Assembly: GCA_037176845.1 (NCBI GenBank)
Contig: JAYKXP010000001.1
Coordinates: forward strand, 62,001-126,000
DNA length: 64,000 nucleotides
DNA from: Paramarasmius palmivorus
Taxonomy: Eukaryota; Basidiomycota; Agaricomycetes; Agaricales; Marasmiaceae
Direction: 5' to 3'
The notes below the pieces were generated by a model. It was not told the DNA's origin. It did no database searches and saw only the letters and a list, made by a program, of their open reading frames with translations. Below, piece by piece: positions 12,526-24,000 of this stretch. Within the stretch, counting starts at the first letter, position 1. Every line of letters starts with the position of its first letter. A program made the position numbers and the translations under genes.

Positions 12526-13024
12526 GGCCTGTAGAGTCGGAGAAGGAGTCGGACGTGATCGTTTACCGCTGCGCTGAAACCGGCTCTGATCTTGGCCCGT
12601 GGTCGAAGTTTCGGCGGTGTTCTTGCACTCGTTCAGGGATTACGCAGACTTGACGTAGATTTCAACACTTCGGTAGGCCGGAAAAGGGCCTAATATGTAC
12701 CTAAAATTATCACAGGCATACTGTTAGCTGTTTTCTATGCATCCTGCTAGTCGACATATTTTGTCAACTAGCCCTAGCAGGGGTTCGAGACCCATGTAGA
12801 CGTACAGACCAGAATGTATATTGTCAATTTCCTGACATGCCAAATTTCGGTCGTCGTCGGTCATGGAAATTGCCGGAGAAAATGACCGCCATCGAGACTT
12901 CGTTCTAGCAAGCCTTTCCATCAGATACATTCTATCGAGTAGGGAAGTACAGCACAGTAAAACACAGAAACAAACGTGTTTGAATACGACGATAGTTCAG
13001 ATGGTCGCGACATCAAGACAACGG
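12526..13024. other. Intergenic between convergent genes
   Basis: About 500 bp between the 3' ends of the F-box and UBX genes. It holds a tRNA T-loop-like GGTTCGA at 12782, but no matching acceptor stem or D arm. Confidence 0.45.
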
Positions 13025-14766
13025 TCATGGGGTTGCAATAAGAACCTATCCGCCAATCAAACATTAAAACCAGATGAACGACTGATAACAAGCGGCAAAA
13101 CTCACAGCTGAAGGCGTGAGCCCTAGTTCTCGAAGTGTCTTTGAGAAATCAGATCGCTCAAACGTTTTCCTAAGCGATTTGACACCGAAAACGGAGTAAC
13201 GATACGATTCCAAAAAGTAGGTTCGGGATAACCAACATAGGACGAAAGGGTGGATGGATATATGGATAGATGGGGTAAAGCAAACCATCAGTAACTAGCG
13301 CATCCAGGGAAAAAAATTCGCACCTAGGGAAGTGCTGCGCTAGGGTAACCGTTTCGGCATTTACTGCCAGGTTTTGGGCAGCCACAAATTCGGCGACCTC
13401 TCGTAACGCTGTATTGGAATACAAGTGAGTGTCAATAGCTTTGATACTGAGAACACGAAGAATAGGTAATTGCCGTCCCCTGACGTGAGCAACTACCAGT
13501 AGACTTTTTACGTCCCGGCCTAGTCGCGTAGGTAACAAGACAACGAGGATACAAAGTCCACAAAGAGAAATGATGGAATACAATTTGGGGAAAGGCCAAC
13601 GCGCAAACAGAAAACACTCACGGGCATCGCTCGGGAGCGTCGTCGTGTACGGTTGACCCCCGGTGGACATACGAATCTGTAGTCTTGTGTCCTTGAAATC
13701 TCGACCTGCAACGCCTGAAGACGCCGATGCCGTTGTATTCGTTGCTGCAGCGGGTGCAGTTGAAGAACCGCCATCACCTGGAAGAGGATTGCCTTCCCGA
13801 AGAGCCTTTTCCCGTGCCGCCTTTTCCGCGCGAGCTTTCTTATCCGCTTCTATCTGTGCCTTTACAGCAGCGCGTGCTTTTGCGTCTTCGATCTTCTCTG
13901 AAAACGGTGGAAAGCGGACATGTAAGTATAGAGACAGAGGTGACCAAATGCGAGGTTACCTCTTCGTTTCTGTTCTGCTTCTTTGATAGCTTCCTTGGCC
14001 TGGAGCTCCTCCTTGATTTTGTTCATGTCCTACACACGTGGTTTGGTCTTCCAGAGATGTCTCGTAGATAAAAGAGGCCCACCTTTCCGGCTTTACGCCT
14101 CAAGGCTTCGTTTGCCTTATTCTCCTCAGCCTCTACAACTGCTTTGCGCGCACGCTTCTCTGCCATCTTTGCTCGAAGTTCAGCGAGGCGTTCCTGCTTC
14201 TCCTCTTCGGTCAAGGGTTTGATCTACGCCACGGATGAATGAGCACAAATTCTACACGTGTCTGGGTTCGGTATGATTCTTTCACCTCTTCAGTCGACTC
14301 TTCAAACTGATCGTGGCCACTCTTCTCGGCATGGAAATTGGCTAGAGCCGTGTTCTTGAAGATTTTACCACATTGGGAGCATTTGATACTCTGGATGAAA
14401 TTGAGTTCCTACCTTTCTCGATCGTTGTAGGAGCCAAACATACCTTTGCTTCGACACCTTCTGCCGCACCCATCTGAGCCTTTAACAATGCAGTCTCTTC
14501 ATCGTCATCATCTACATCCATCGGAGCTGAAGATCCACCTGCAGATTCCGCCACAGAATCGAGACTTGGTACTGGTTTACTTTCATTCTCGAGAATATGG
14601 TCCATCGCAGGTTGAAGACCACGATTTCCGGTAGCTTTGAGTGCCCCTGGACAATATCGCCGAGGGTAAGAACATTTCTTTAGAACGGTGTAAGAAAAGG
14701 GAGCCGACATTCGACGCGAGCTGGGTCAAATCCCATTCCGAGAAGTGTATCCTTATCTCCTGCCAT
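13025..14766 (-). CDS. UBA - C2H2 zinc finger - UBX protein (p97 adaptor type)
   Basis: Nine exons on the minus strand (14766-14709, 14646-14444, 14390-14286, 14223-14083, 14029-13960, 13897-13622, 13408-13324, 13169-13106, 13045-13025) sum to 340 residues. Residues 8-45 are a UBA domain (LGMGFDPARVE, then ALKATGNRGLQPAMDHI). Residues 88-113 are a C2H2 finger (CSQCGKIF...ANFHAEKSGH). A Lys/Glu/Ala-rich coiled coil follows, then a UBX domain from about 245 (RLQIRMSTGGQPYTTTLPSD, EFVAAQNL, ETVTLAQHFPRKTF, LRELGLTPSAVLI). UBX domains bind Cdc48/p97 and UBA binds ubiquitin, so this should be a cytosolic or nuclear Cdc48 cofactor like UBXN1. Introns 13170-13323 and 13409-13621 are unusually long for this window. 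Confidence 0.88.
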
Positions 14767-15103
14767 GTGTACACTGAAATTAGAGAGTAAAGAGACCAGA
14801 TCAGAGTTCGAGTTTAAGAGCAGACGTCACTGTTGTTGGCGGAAATTGGGTTGGGTCTGTATACGCGTTCTTTCCCACGGCGTGACAACTGGCGCTAAGT
14901 GTGTGACAGACCTAACTTGGACTCAATTTTTTTTCTTTCTCTTACCCCTGCCCCGCAATACACTAGACCGGCAAGAAAGGACAAGAAACTGGCTCTCGCA
15001 GTGCAGCGGAGCTCTATCACGCTCAGAATTAGTTCTACATCAATCACGACGACCTTTACGACAATTTACTACTTTATCAATACACCCTTGTTGAAGACAA
15101 GAC
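14767..15103. promoter_or_regulatory. Divergent intergenic promoter region
   Basis: 337 bp separate the start codons of the UBX protein (minus) and the NOPCHAP1-like protein (plus). A T-rich run lies at 14929-14940. No TATA box or recognised operator was found. Confidence 0.4.
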
Positions 15104-15973
15104 ATGCAAACACCAGAAATCGAACGACTCGAAGTGGAGGATGAGGATGCGAGGGCCAGGCGATTCCGTTAGTAGCCTTCATGTCTTTGCCGGACTTGTA
15201 CTCACTACCTGTTCTGATATAGAGAGTACATTTGAGAGGCTGAACAGTACAACTTCGACCACGTCTTTTGCTCCTTCGGCCAACTACAAGTTTGACTTTG
15301 GAGAGAGGAAGACGTTTTCAGTGCCCCCTAGCGAGCGTGCGTGTATCTCGTTGTGTGCCACATATGCCAGCGATGCTCATCAAAGGCTGTAGTCTTATCT
15401 CGCGTTCAAGCTTTTCTACCTCAGATGGAAGCTTCCAATGCAGAATTGACTCAAAGAATGGAGATGGATCCCCACAGCGTTGACATCGAACACATCACAG
15501 AGGGAACGGAAAAGTACATTGAGATGGTCAGTCCAGTCGCGCGACTCTTTGTCTACAACACATTAACAGTCTTTTTACATCACTGCCACCTATATCAATG
15601 CACTTAATCTCCTCGGCAACATCAACATACCTCCTTTCAGAATCTCGGTCTTGGGGTTTTTACAACCAAACGTCCCTCGGAAGACGCGGAAATGTCTCCG
15701 TCGGACAGTTCCAGTTCAGACTCGACTTCGTCTAATTCTACCCAGGACGACGACTCTGATTCAGAGTACGATTCGGACTCTTCCGACGAGTCGGGGATCA
15801 TTTCTTCGTTCTTACCCCCTCGCTTGCACGCGGCCAACCCTCGCCTGATGAAGCCTCTACCTCGCCGAACCTTGTCGGACAGATCTCAGAGTTCGCGTCC
15901 TCAGATTGTGGTGCTCAGTTCGTCTAATTCTGCAGATGCGGATATGTTAGCGCCTGGCTCTGTATCTTTGTGA
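15104..15973 (+). CDS. NOPCHAP1-like box C/D snoRNP assembly chaperone
   Basis: Exons 15104-15167, 15223-15336, 15393-15526 and 15641-15973 give 214 residues. The recognisable part is residues 60-105: LLSRVQAFLPQMEASNAEL, then a helix and TEKYIEMNLGLGVF. This resembles the core of human NOPCHAP1 (C12orf45, DUF4598), which bridges NOP58 to the R2TP/RuvBL complex during box C/D snoRNP assembly; the long acidic Ser/Asp tail is also shared. The third exon is placed so that the SRVQAFLPQM helix stays in frame. The assignment is from memory of the family pattern, so a profile search is needed; if wrong, it is a small acidic nuclear protein of unknown role. Confidence 0.6.
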
Positions 15974-16421
15974 TACACATCTTCGCATCGTCGATCTTTT
16001 TTTTTCTCTTTGTATCTACCTTCTCTTTCTCTCTTTCATTGTCGATTTGCCATGCTGTGTGTGTGTGTGTTGGTGAATGTGCGTGTGTATGAATATGAGG
16101 CTTTGTTCTGTCATCGGCCAGATTGGAGATGACGGTGCGTGTGTCGCTGTATTTTTACCTGCTACCAGTCGGTTGTGGTATCATCTCCATGCTGTCGTCG
16201 ATGGCAGAACTCTTAATGTCTAGTAGGTTACATTTGTGTAGAGTATACGTAGTAAACCCGTCTCAACGAAATCTTTCAAAAATGATGTCGAGAGAACATT
16301 CGATTATGACGACACCCAAGATCTTACTCAGCTGCGACGATGAGCAGCACTCCAACGGCTTCCAGAGGTATAAAGGTGTACCGAATAACAGAAATCTTTG
16401 CAAATCTCTCTCTAGTTCGCA
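15974..16421. other. Intergenic with (TG)n tract
   Basis: 448 bp between two plus-strand genes. It has T-rich and CT-rich runs after the NOPCHAP1-like stop (16008-16040), consistent with its 3' end, and the microsatellite listed separately. No gene seen. Confidence 0.45.
16056..16070. repeat. (TG)n microsatellite
   Basis: Seven to eight TG units in a row, followed by TG-rich sequence. Confidence 0.9.
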
Positions 16422-17233
16422 ATGGCACGAATCCTTCTTCTGGGCGGGCATGGAAAAGTCGCCCTTGAAATGACCAAGCTCCTTGCTGCACGCAAGCACA
16501 TCGTTACCTCTGTCATCCGGAACCCAGACCACGCAGAGGAGATTCGTTCCCTTGGGGACGCACAATTCATCAAACCTTTGGTTGCATCTATTGAGGACAC
16601 CGATGAGGAATCTGCGAAAAAGTTGATGGATGGTATTGATTGGATTATCTGGTCTGCTGGTGAGTGCTACATGTTGTACAGCTACAGGACATTCCTGACA
16701 TTTCTGTAGGCGCAGGAGGTAAAGGAGGTGCAGAGCGAACCAAAGCCGTCGACGAAATTGCTGCCAAACGATTCATCTCTGCCGCTCTCGCTGCTCCTAG
16801 TGTAACCAAATACCTCACGGTCTCGGCCAACTGTGCTCGCAAGAAACCCGCATCGTACTGGACACCAGAAGATATCAAGGCTTTCGACGGTGCATGGGCA
16901 GCTATTCCTGCGTACTGCGAAGCCAAAGCCAATGCAGACGAATTTCTTTGGACTGAGAGCCGCAAGACGAAGAAGAGCTCATGGCAGGACATTTGTCTAC
17001 GACCAGGGACTCTTAGCGATGACCCTGCGATTGGAAAGATAGACCTTGGCAAGGCGAAACAGTACGGGACGATCACTAGGGCAGATGTGGCTGTAACGGC
17101 CGTGGAACTACTGGAGAGGTCAGAAGGGGAATTGAATGCAGCTGGGTTGTGGATCGATATGATCCAGGGAGATGAACCTGTGGTTAATGCGGTTGAACGG
17201 GTATTGAAAGAAAAGATTACTTCACGAGAATGA
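16422..17233 (+). CDS. NAD(P)-binding Rossmann reductase (atypical SDR/NmrA-like)
   Basis: Two exons (16422-16659, 16710-17233) encode 253 residues. The N terminus is a Rossmann nucleotide-binding turn, ILLLGGHGKVALEMTKLL, followed by VTSVIRNPDHAEEI (second strand, where an Arg suggests NADP preference) and IDWIIWSAGAGGKGG. The C-terminal half has WQDICLRPGTLSDD and TRADVAVTAVELLE, both typical of the NAD(P)H-binding family of atypical short-chain dehydrogenases (YwnB type). There is no Tyr-x3-Lys active site, as usual for this subgroup, so it may be a reductase, an isomerase or a redox sensor. Substrate unknown; cytosolic by lack of a signal. Confidence 0.8.
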
Positions 17234-17934
17234 ATAGCACAAGCATCAGTCGTTCCACTCGTTCCGACTCGTATCCCAAATTGTACTAGTAGAAAATTGT
17301 ATCCTGATAATATCAATGTCAATTGTATCTATGGTATTCCGAGGCACTCCGTATTTCAAACCGTGCCCAGTTGCTGTCCAGAATCCAGCAAAAAAATGGC
17401 GGAGTACGGAAAGGTACGGAGTCTCGACTCCAAGCAGGCACACCATCTACCCCGCAGCCTCGGGAGTAGTTCCCGCGCTCGAAGCCTAGACTCTAACCAC
17501 GACCATCTCCTCTTTTCTCCTCCAGACCTCGAACATGGATTTCAAATCCCAAAAATCCTTTAAAAATCCAGTAAAAGACACCAAATACACGAGAATTTCC
17601 TCGCAAAACGCGTCATAAAGGGGTGTATTTCGCGGAAACACTCTAAACCGAACCCGACACCACTTGATCACGCAGCCCTCCAAAAAAGGTCCAGAACATG
17701 ATACATATGCTTGACAAGAACCTATCAAACTCCTGTCTTCATCTGCAAAAGCGTTGCTATTGGCTCCAGGTCAACCTCTCAAGAACCGCGATCGAGACCA
17801 GTGCCAGACCTCGTCAAGGATTACCGCATCTGTCGGGTCACAAGTTACAATACGAGGCGTATAAAAGCCTTGTTCGTTCCTACTCCCAAATTCCTCATAA
17901 GCTCTCGACTCCCCTTCACAACCCGAAACTCAAC
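17234..17934. other. Intergenic upstream of alcohol dehydrogenase
   Basis: 701 bp. Apart from the TATA element listed separately I see no gene or repeat. The last 70 bp are a pyrimidine-rich leader. Confidence 0.5.
17859..17872 (+). promoter_or_regulatory. TATA box of alcohol dehydrogenase
   Basis: GTATAAAAGCCTTG, with the TATA 75 nt before the start codon. The same 14 bases occur before the formate dehydrogenase gene at 36455. Confidence 0.65.
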
Positions 17935-19417
17935 ATGTCTCCAACCTTCACCGTCCCAAAGACTCAAAAGGCCGCGGTCGTCGAGAAAACTGGCGGTGGC
18001 ATCGAGATCAGAAATAACCATCCGGTTAAGGCTCCCGAAGACCTTGCTCCCGGAGAATGTCTAGTCAAGCTTGATTGCTCTGGTTCGTAGCGTTCAGCAA
18101 CTCGCCTTTGTTCATCGGTTCACTGATAGCGATATATCGCACGACAGGTGCTTGCCATACCGATTTGCACGCTGCCCTTGGTGACTGGCCTATCCCACCC
18201 AAAGTCCCTCTCATCGGTGGACACGAAGGTGTCGGTATCATTGTCGCTATTGGCCAGAACACCACAGCAAGCCCAGTCAAACTAGGAGATCGTGTTGGTA
18301 TCAAATGGCTCGCAGATTCGTATGTGGTTACTTGTGTATCGTCTCGTTCAGCATACTCATCGCGTCTCCTATCCAGATGCTTGAACTGTGAACAATGCCG
18401 AAAAGGTCGCGAACAAAGTAAGTTTCTGCTTCGATACTAGGCTTGCCCATCTGACTGATCTGTCATTTATAGATTGTTCCGCGGCTAAATTGAGCGGATA
18501 CACGGTCGACGGTACATTTCAAGAATACGTCGTATCATTCGTGAACCATGTTACTCCCATTCCCGAATCTCTACCAAGTGATGAAGCAGCTTCCATTCTC
18601 TGCGCTGTACGTCTTTACCACCCTTGCGCGCTAAAGCTAGGACTAACTTTTCTTAGGGTGTCACCGTATATCGTGCCATCAAAAACAGCGAAACTCAAGC
18701 AGGCGATTGGATCGTCTTACCAGGAGCCGGAGGCGGTCTTGGTCACCTTGGTACGTACTTCGCTTTCTCCATCTGCACCTACATCTTATGCTCATCCTTG
18801 TCTCTCACTAGCCGTTCAATATGCCCGAGTCCGTGGTCTTCGTGTCATCGCAGTCGACACCGGCAGCGCCAAACGCGATCTCTGCTTAAAGCTCGGCGCC
18901 GAGAAGTTTATCGATTTCAAAGAATCCAAGAACATCGTGGAGGAGATTTTGGAGATAACAGGAGGTGGAGCACATTCAGCTGTTGTTACCTCGGCATCTG
19001 TCAGTTTCTTTTTCTTCTTTTCTTCATTTTTGCCTTCTTGTCGCTGACATCTTTACAGAGCAGTGGATACACACAAGCTATTGACTACCTCCGTGCTGGA
19101 GGAACGTTGATGGCCGTTGGGTTGCCCGGAAAGGCGGCTCTGGATGCATCAATCTTCTTTACTGTGTTCAAGAGCATCAAGATTCTTGGATCATATGTGG
19201 GCAATCGACAAGATGCACAAGAGGCGATTGATATCGCTGCGCGTGGAGATGTCAAGGTTCACTTTGCTTTGAGGCCTTTGGCTGATTTGAAAGAGTGAGT
19301 GTTGTCTGAATCGTGACCTGTATCTGCCATACTAATGAGTGTGCTTCTAGTGTCTATGACGGCATGAAAGCTGGAACTATTGCAGGGCGTATTGTGCTCA
19401 ACATGGCGGATAAGTAA
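17935..19417 (+). CDS. Zinc-dependent alcohol dehydrogenase
   Basis: Medium-chain alcohol dehydrogenase interconverting primary alcohols and aldehydes with NAD. Eight exons (17935-18082, 18148-18319, 18377-18417, 18473-18606, 18657-18750, 18812-18999, 19059-19294, 19351-19417) give 359 residues, the normal length. Catalytic zinc ligands are visible in GACHTDLH (about residue 51) and GGHEGVG; the structural zinc cluster is CLNCEQCRKGREQNC (about 109-123); the coenzyme loop is LPGAGGGLGHLA, followed by the acidic end VIAVD that favours NAD. The sequence is closest in style to yeast/fungal tetrameric ADH1-type enzymes, so it is likely cytosolic. The TATA box and short pyrimidine leader suggest strong expression. 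Confidence 0.92.
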
Positions 19418-19608
19418 ACGTTGGATTGTATCATAGTGGCTTTTAATTCTCTTTTCTCGGTCGGATGTAGCAAAATGGATGTGTTGTATGTATTATATCG
19501 TCTTGGAATCAAGAATAATTCTATTCCAATTATACGTATTCCTAAAGTGCTAAACAGCAAGTCCATCAAGTCCAATGTCCTATCCTCAAGGAATCCTTCA
19601 CCGATTAC

Positions 19609-20180
19609 TCAAACAATGTTGACCTGAACAGTATCGTACTGTATCGTGGGTCCCAAAGAAGCCTGTCATTTTCATTTCGATTGGATTCTGCTTTTTGAAA
19701 GACTTGGAGAAACGCTTACCCCAATCAAGTTGAAATGCACCATGTCGATCTGCGCCGTACCCTTTGCCAAGCTGTCTGGAATCTGAACGGTAAAGTTCTG
19801 GTGAGGAGGACGTCCATCGGCTGGCGTATCGTATTGTGGGTGGAAAGGACCATTGTACAAGATTTGCGCAGGGAGCAAGAAGCCGTCAGTTTCGGGATCA
19901 TGGCATGTACCGCCGGTTGACGAGCAGCTCTGAATTGCAAGGACGACAGCTACTTCGAGGGAGCTGGATAGGAAGTTCTGCGGTGATTGAGGACAGGTGA
20001 ATACAAGGCGTACACCGAAGAATGAGGGTAAAGAAGACTTACAGGTTGGTCAATTTCGATTGTCAGGCTGGAACCGGCGGGGACGTCAGTACCCATGGTG
20101 GGGAATCCAATGTGGGCGTTCTGGGCTACGACGGTTGTTGCTGCAAGAGCAAGAGAAAGGGCAGCGGTGAAGAATTTCAT
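19609..20180 (-). CDS. Small secreted protein, Nis1-like
   Basis: Exons 20180-20043, 19977-19720 and 19662-19609 (minus) encode 149 residues. The first 19 residues (MKFFTAALSLALAATTVVA) are a signal peptide with an AQ cleavage site. The mature part begins with AHIGFPTMGTDVPAGSSLTI and contains LEVAVVLAIQSC, ILYNGPFHPQYD and NFTVQIPDSLAKGTAQ, with two cysteines close together (SCSSTGGTC). This pattern is common in small basidiomycete secreted proteins, and I believe it falls in the Nis1 family, some members of which are plant-interaction effectors in ascomycetes. That role should not be assumed here; saprotrophs have many copies. Intact, with a TATA box 94 nt upstream. Confidence 0.65.
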
Positions 20181-21072
20181 CGTGGAAGAGAAGAAGGCGG
20201 ATTAGAATTAAAAGGAGAAGGACGAGAAAGAAGAAAGGGAATTGGGTGAAGATTTCGGCTCTCAGTGTGAACCTTTATATGCCCTCGTATGCTCGATGGC
20301 AATGCACGATGAAACGCTGGACTTTACGCGAAATTCAAGGTTAGACCGTCGGCGTTGGTTGTGGGATCGGAGAATCGAGTGCGGCACCGCACTGCTATAC
20401 CCAGTCGAGGAAAGGCGTCGGGGAACTCAAGCCGACTATCATCGTAGTGTTTCAGAGACGTGCTATCGATATGAATATGAACGCAGCGCCCATTGTGTCC
20501 AATACCGAGAATGACCTAGCCAGAATCCCAGTCTATTTTCAGCACGGCGGGCAAGGAGCTTTGGAGGCCGCATACACCATAGCGCTCTTAATTTCCCGTC
20601 TACGCCGGGGCACCGGAATGCAAGCGGGAGCTAGGGCTCTTCTGTGTCGTGTGTTCATGTGAAACCTTCGGGCTTCCGCTACGAGGGACTGGTTCTTTGG
20701 AATACAAGCGTTGTTGCTAGTCTTAAATCTGAGGGAGAAAAAAATCAGCCAGGACATTTCAATAAACGTGTTTTGACTTGCCTGTTTCTATTTACCATCT
20801 TCCACATGCCTTGGGGGTCGCCATGGTGGAACAGAGGCAACTTATTTGAGATTTTGCCGTTCAAGTATTGAGGCTTATGTAGTCGGCCCGGGCCAAGCAA
20901 ATCTTCCTTCCTTCCTGCCCCCAATACCAACAACCTCACCATTGCGAAGATTTTGCTTTGGGAACCACTTAAAGTTATGGTTGTGATGGTCGCTGATGGT
21001 CGGTGTGTACACTGCATACGGCGCGAAATTCCCAGCACAAGTTTACAGGATGTCACTTGATTCCCAACTCCC
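20181..21072. other. Divergent intergenic region
   Basis: 892 bp between the secreted-protein gene and the kinase gene. It holds the TATA box at 20274-20279; the remaining short frames look like chance. Confidence 0.45.
20274..20279 (-). promoter_or_regulatory. TATA box of the secreted-protein gene
   Basis: TATAAA on the minus strand, 94 nt before the start codon at 20180, at the same spacing as other TATA boxes in the window. Confidence 0.6.
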
Positions 21073-24000
21073 ATGATTGACATAGAGAGAGAGCAGAAAC
21101 GTATCCAGCTCATTTTTGCGAACAAGCTGGAATATAGAGACCTCATCGACCAGAAAGGAGACCTCGCACAATCCATACTTGACCTACTACAGCTGGTGAG
21201 TCTTATGATTCTTTGAATTCAGCTACAGTGATTTTAACCGTCAATTCTGGCAGCTAATTGAATATCCCGGTACCTCAGATCATTTTCGAGCCTCAATATG
21301 CACGGCAATGCTTCGACTGTCGAAAACGTCCCGATTGCATCCAAGATGCCTCGCAATACAAAACGTTACCATGATTGGGAACTATCCCGTAGCTGGTGGT
21401 GGATTTGGGGACATATGGAGGGGCCACCTGGGCGACGCGAGTCGGACTGTTTGTCTGAAAGTGATAAAGCTGTATGCAATATCAGACGCTGGGAAGCTAT
21501 TGCGAGTGTGTTGCCTGTATTCCGCTTGATCCAGTCGTTTGCTGACTCGTCTTTAGGAATTCCTTCGTGAAGCAATTGTATGGCGTCAATTTAAGCACCC
21601 CAACGTTCTCCCTTTTCTTGGGCTGTATTACATCGATGAACACCGCGAACGATTATCACTCGTCTCTCCATGGATGAAGAATGGGAACCTCACTCAGTTT
21701 TTGGCGCGTCAACCGCAATACGTCAACCGTCCTATGTTGGTCAGCTCGACGATTCAATTCATGTTCAGAGTCTTACATACTCCTCAGATGTATGACGTGG
21801 TTGCTGGGTTATCTTACCTGCATAAGCTGAAGATTATTCACGGTGATCTTAAAGGTGTATGTGCATGCTTTCGGAATCCTAAACCAAACTCATTTATCCC
21901 GATAGGCAAATATTCTCCTGACACCACACGGCAGGGCATGCATAGCTGACTTTGGCCTATCTCGCGTCGCGGCCGACTCCCAACTCTTCACCACCTCAAG
22001 TTTGCAGCCTAAAGGAACGACACGCTGGATGGCGCCCGAACTACTCATGGGAGGGAAGAGTACATCGTTAGAGAGTGATGTCTACGCGTATGGTTGTGTG
22101 TGCTATGAGGTATGACTCACAGTTCCGGAAACAATACCTATTTACAAATCGCTTCACGACTAGATTTTCACGGCTCGAGCGCCGTTTCACGAGCTTCCGA
22201 ACGATGCTGCGGTAGCTATCCACATCCTGCAAGGTTTTCGTCCAGCTCGGCCGAGGGACCTGCCAGAATTAGAAGATTCGATTTGGCTGATGATGGAGGC
22301 ATGCTGGGATGCTGACGCATCAGCCCGACCGAAAGCTAGCGACTTAATGCGCCTTGTTGCAGATATGCCATCTACGAAGGGCATCGGTCTTGCATCTGAC
22401 TGGGACGACGCGATACTCACGGGTGTATGGGATAACGTTCAAACACCTCAAATCGACCCCGCCCTAACGGAGTACCTCCAGCAAGTGGAGAAGCAACGAA
22501 GAAAGTCTTCCTCGTCGGAGCGCCAGCTACATCAGATAGATACCTCTATGGGTGTAAGCAACGTTAGGAATTCTCGTCCTCTACCTCCAACTCCAGTCGC
22601 GGAACCCCCTCACACGCTCGGCTCTAGAACGAATTCTTACACTAAGCTTCGCACGAGCATGAAGAAGACCAATCTCTTACGGAATACTGGGATAGACTTG
22701 GGTTTGCATTCCGATAGTGAAGACGAGGACTCAGCTGCTTATGATAGTTGGGATGACGACACGACAACAGCAAAGGGCAATCAATCGGAGCAGGAAGAGC
22801 TTGACTCGGATGGAGAGGAGTATGGCTCTAGCCGCCTGGAATATGTTCCACTTTTCCCGGGGACCGAGACCGACATTCAGAAGGCCGGAACTTACAACTC
22901 TATAGTAGACTTTCCCGAGTTGATGGGGCGCCAAATCGTACGTTTGCTCCGAGTCCCTCACCACGGATACAGAGCTAACGACTTCTTTCCTTAGCCACTG
23001 ACTGCGATTAAGGATTCATTGATACATTCGGGAAACCTCGTCCAGAGTAGACTAAACAGATGGATCTCAAAAACCGTGCTGCTGTTCAAGGATTATCGTA
23101 AGTAATATCCCATTTCATTCTGAAATCGCTAGCAAAGCGTTTTGCCATTCAGTTGTCAGGGCAAACATGCATGAAAAAGATGGCATAGTAAGCTTTCACA
23201 TCGACTTACGTGTGAGTCATCTGTCTTGTTTCTTTTCGGTTCGTTGATACGTTTCGTAGCCAATGCCTGTAGATCTCCTTTCTATTGTCAGTTTCACGGA
23301 CCCGCCCACGAGAGGGAGCAAAGGTCTCATCAGCAAAGACAGCCGAGTTCGCGACAGACAAGACAGTGGTGAATGTGACCTATACCCATTCAAACTCCAC
23401 CTCAAAGGCCGCTTTGGCGGGTTCCAGACATTTTATACTGACTCGTTCCAGTCACGCATGGAATGGTATACGAAACTGAAAGAGGCGATGGCCATGAGGG
23501 AAAGTGAAGGCAGGATGAATAGGTTATATGATATTGAAATGCTCTCCGGTATCGATTCTTTCGTGACCGAATCAACTGCGAACGTCCCGCTTGCGGAGGA
23601 GCATCGTCAGAATGAGCCCTTCACCGGAAAGGTGACATGCGCTGTACCGATCCGTAAGCGTCCCATCTATAATCTTTCAGGTTCTTTGTTAACGTGCATT
23701 GAAACTCAGCCATGCCGGATGGGCGTTCACTGTTAGCAATTGGATGTGATGAAGGGGTATGGGTTACGAATAGTCCAGTTTCTGGTGATACAGCTAGTAT
23801 GTTGCATTTCCACGGAAATCAGAGTGGAGTTCTTACATTCGTTATAGCATTCCGGCGTGTTCTTCCACTGAAGAAGGTGAAGCAATGCGGAGTACTAGAA
23901 GAACATGGCCTATTTTTAGCCCTTGCCGAAAAGGTAGATTCCGATGATAAGTTATAGTCACTAATGTCACTTAGTAATGCCAACAGACCATCCTCGCATA

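Noticed and set aside
12721..12800. tRNA-like T-loop (GGGTTCGAGACCC)
   Set aside because: No pairing acceptor stem, D arm or anticodon arm at the right spacing.
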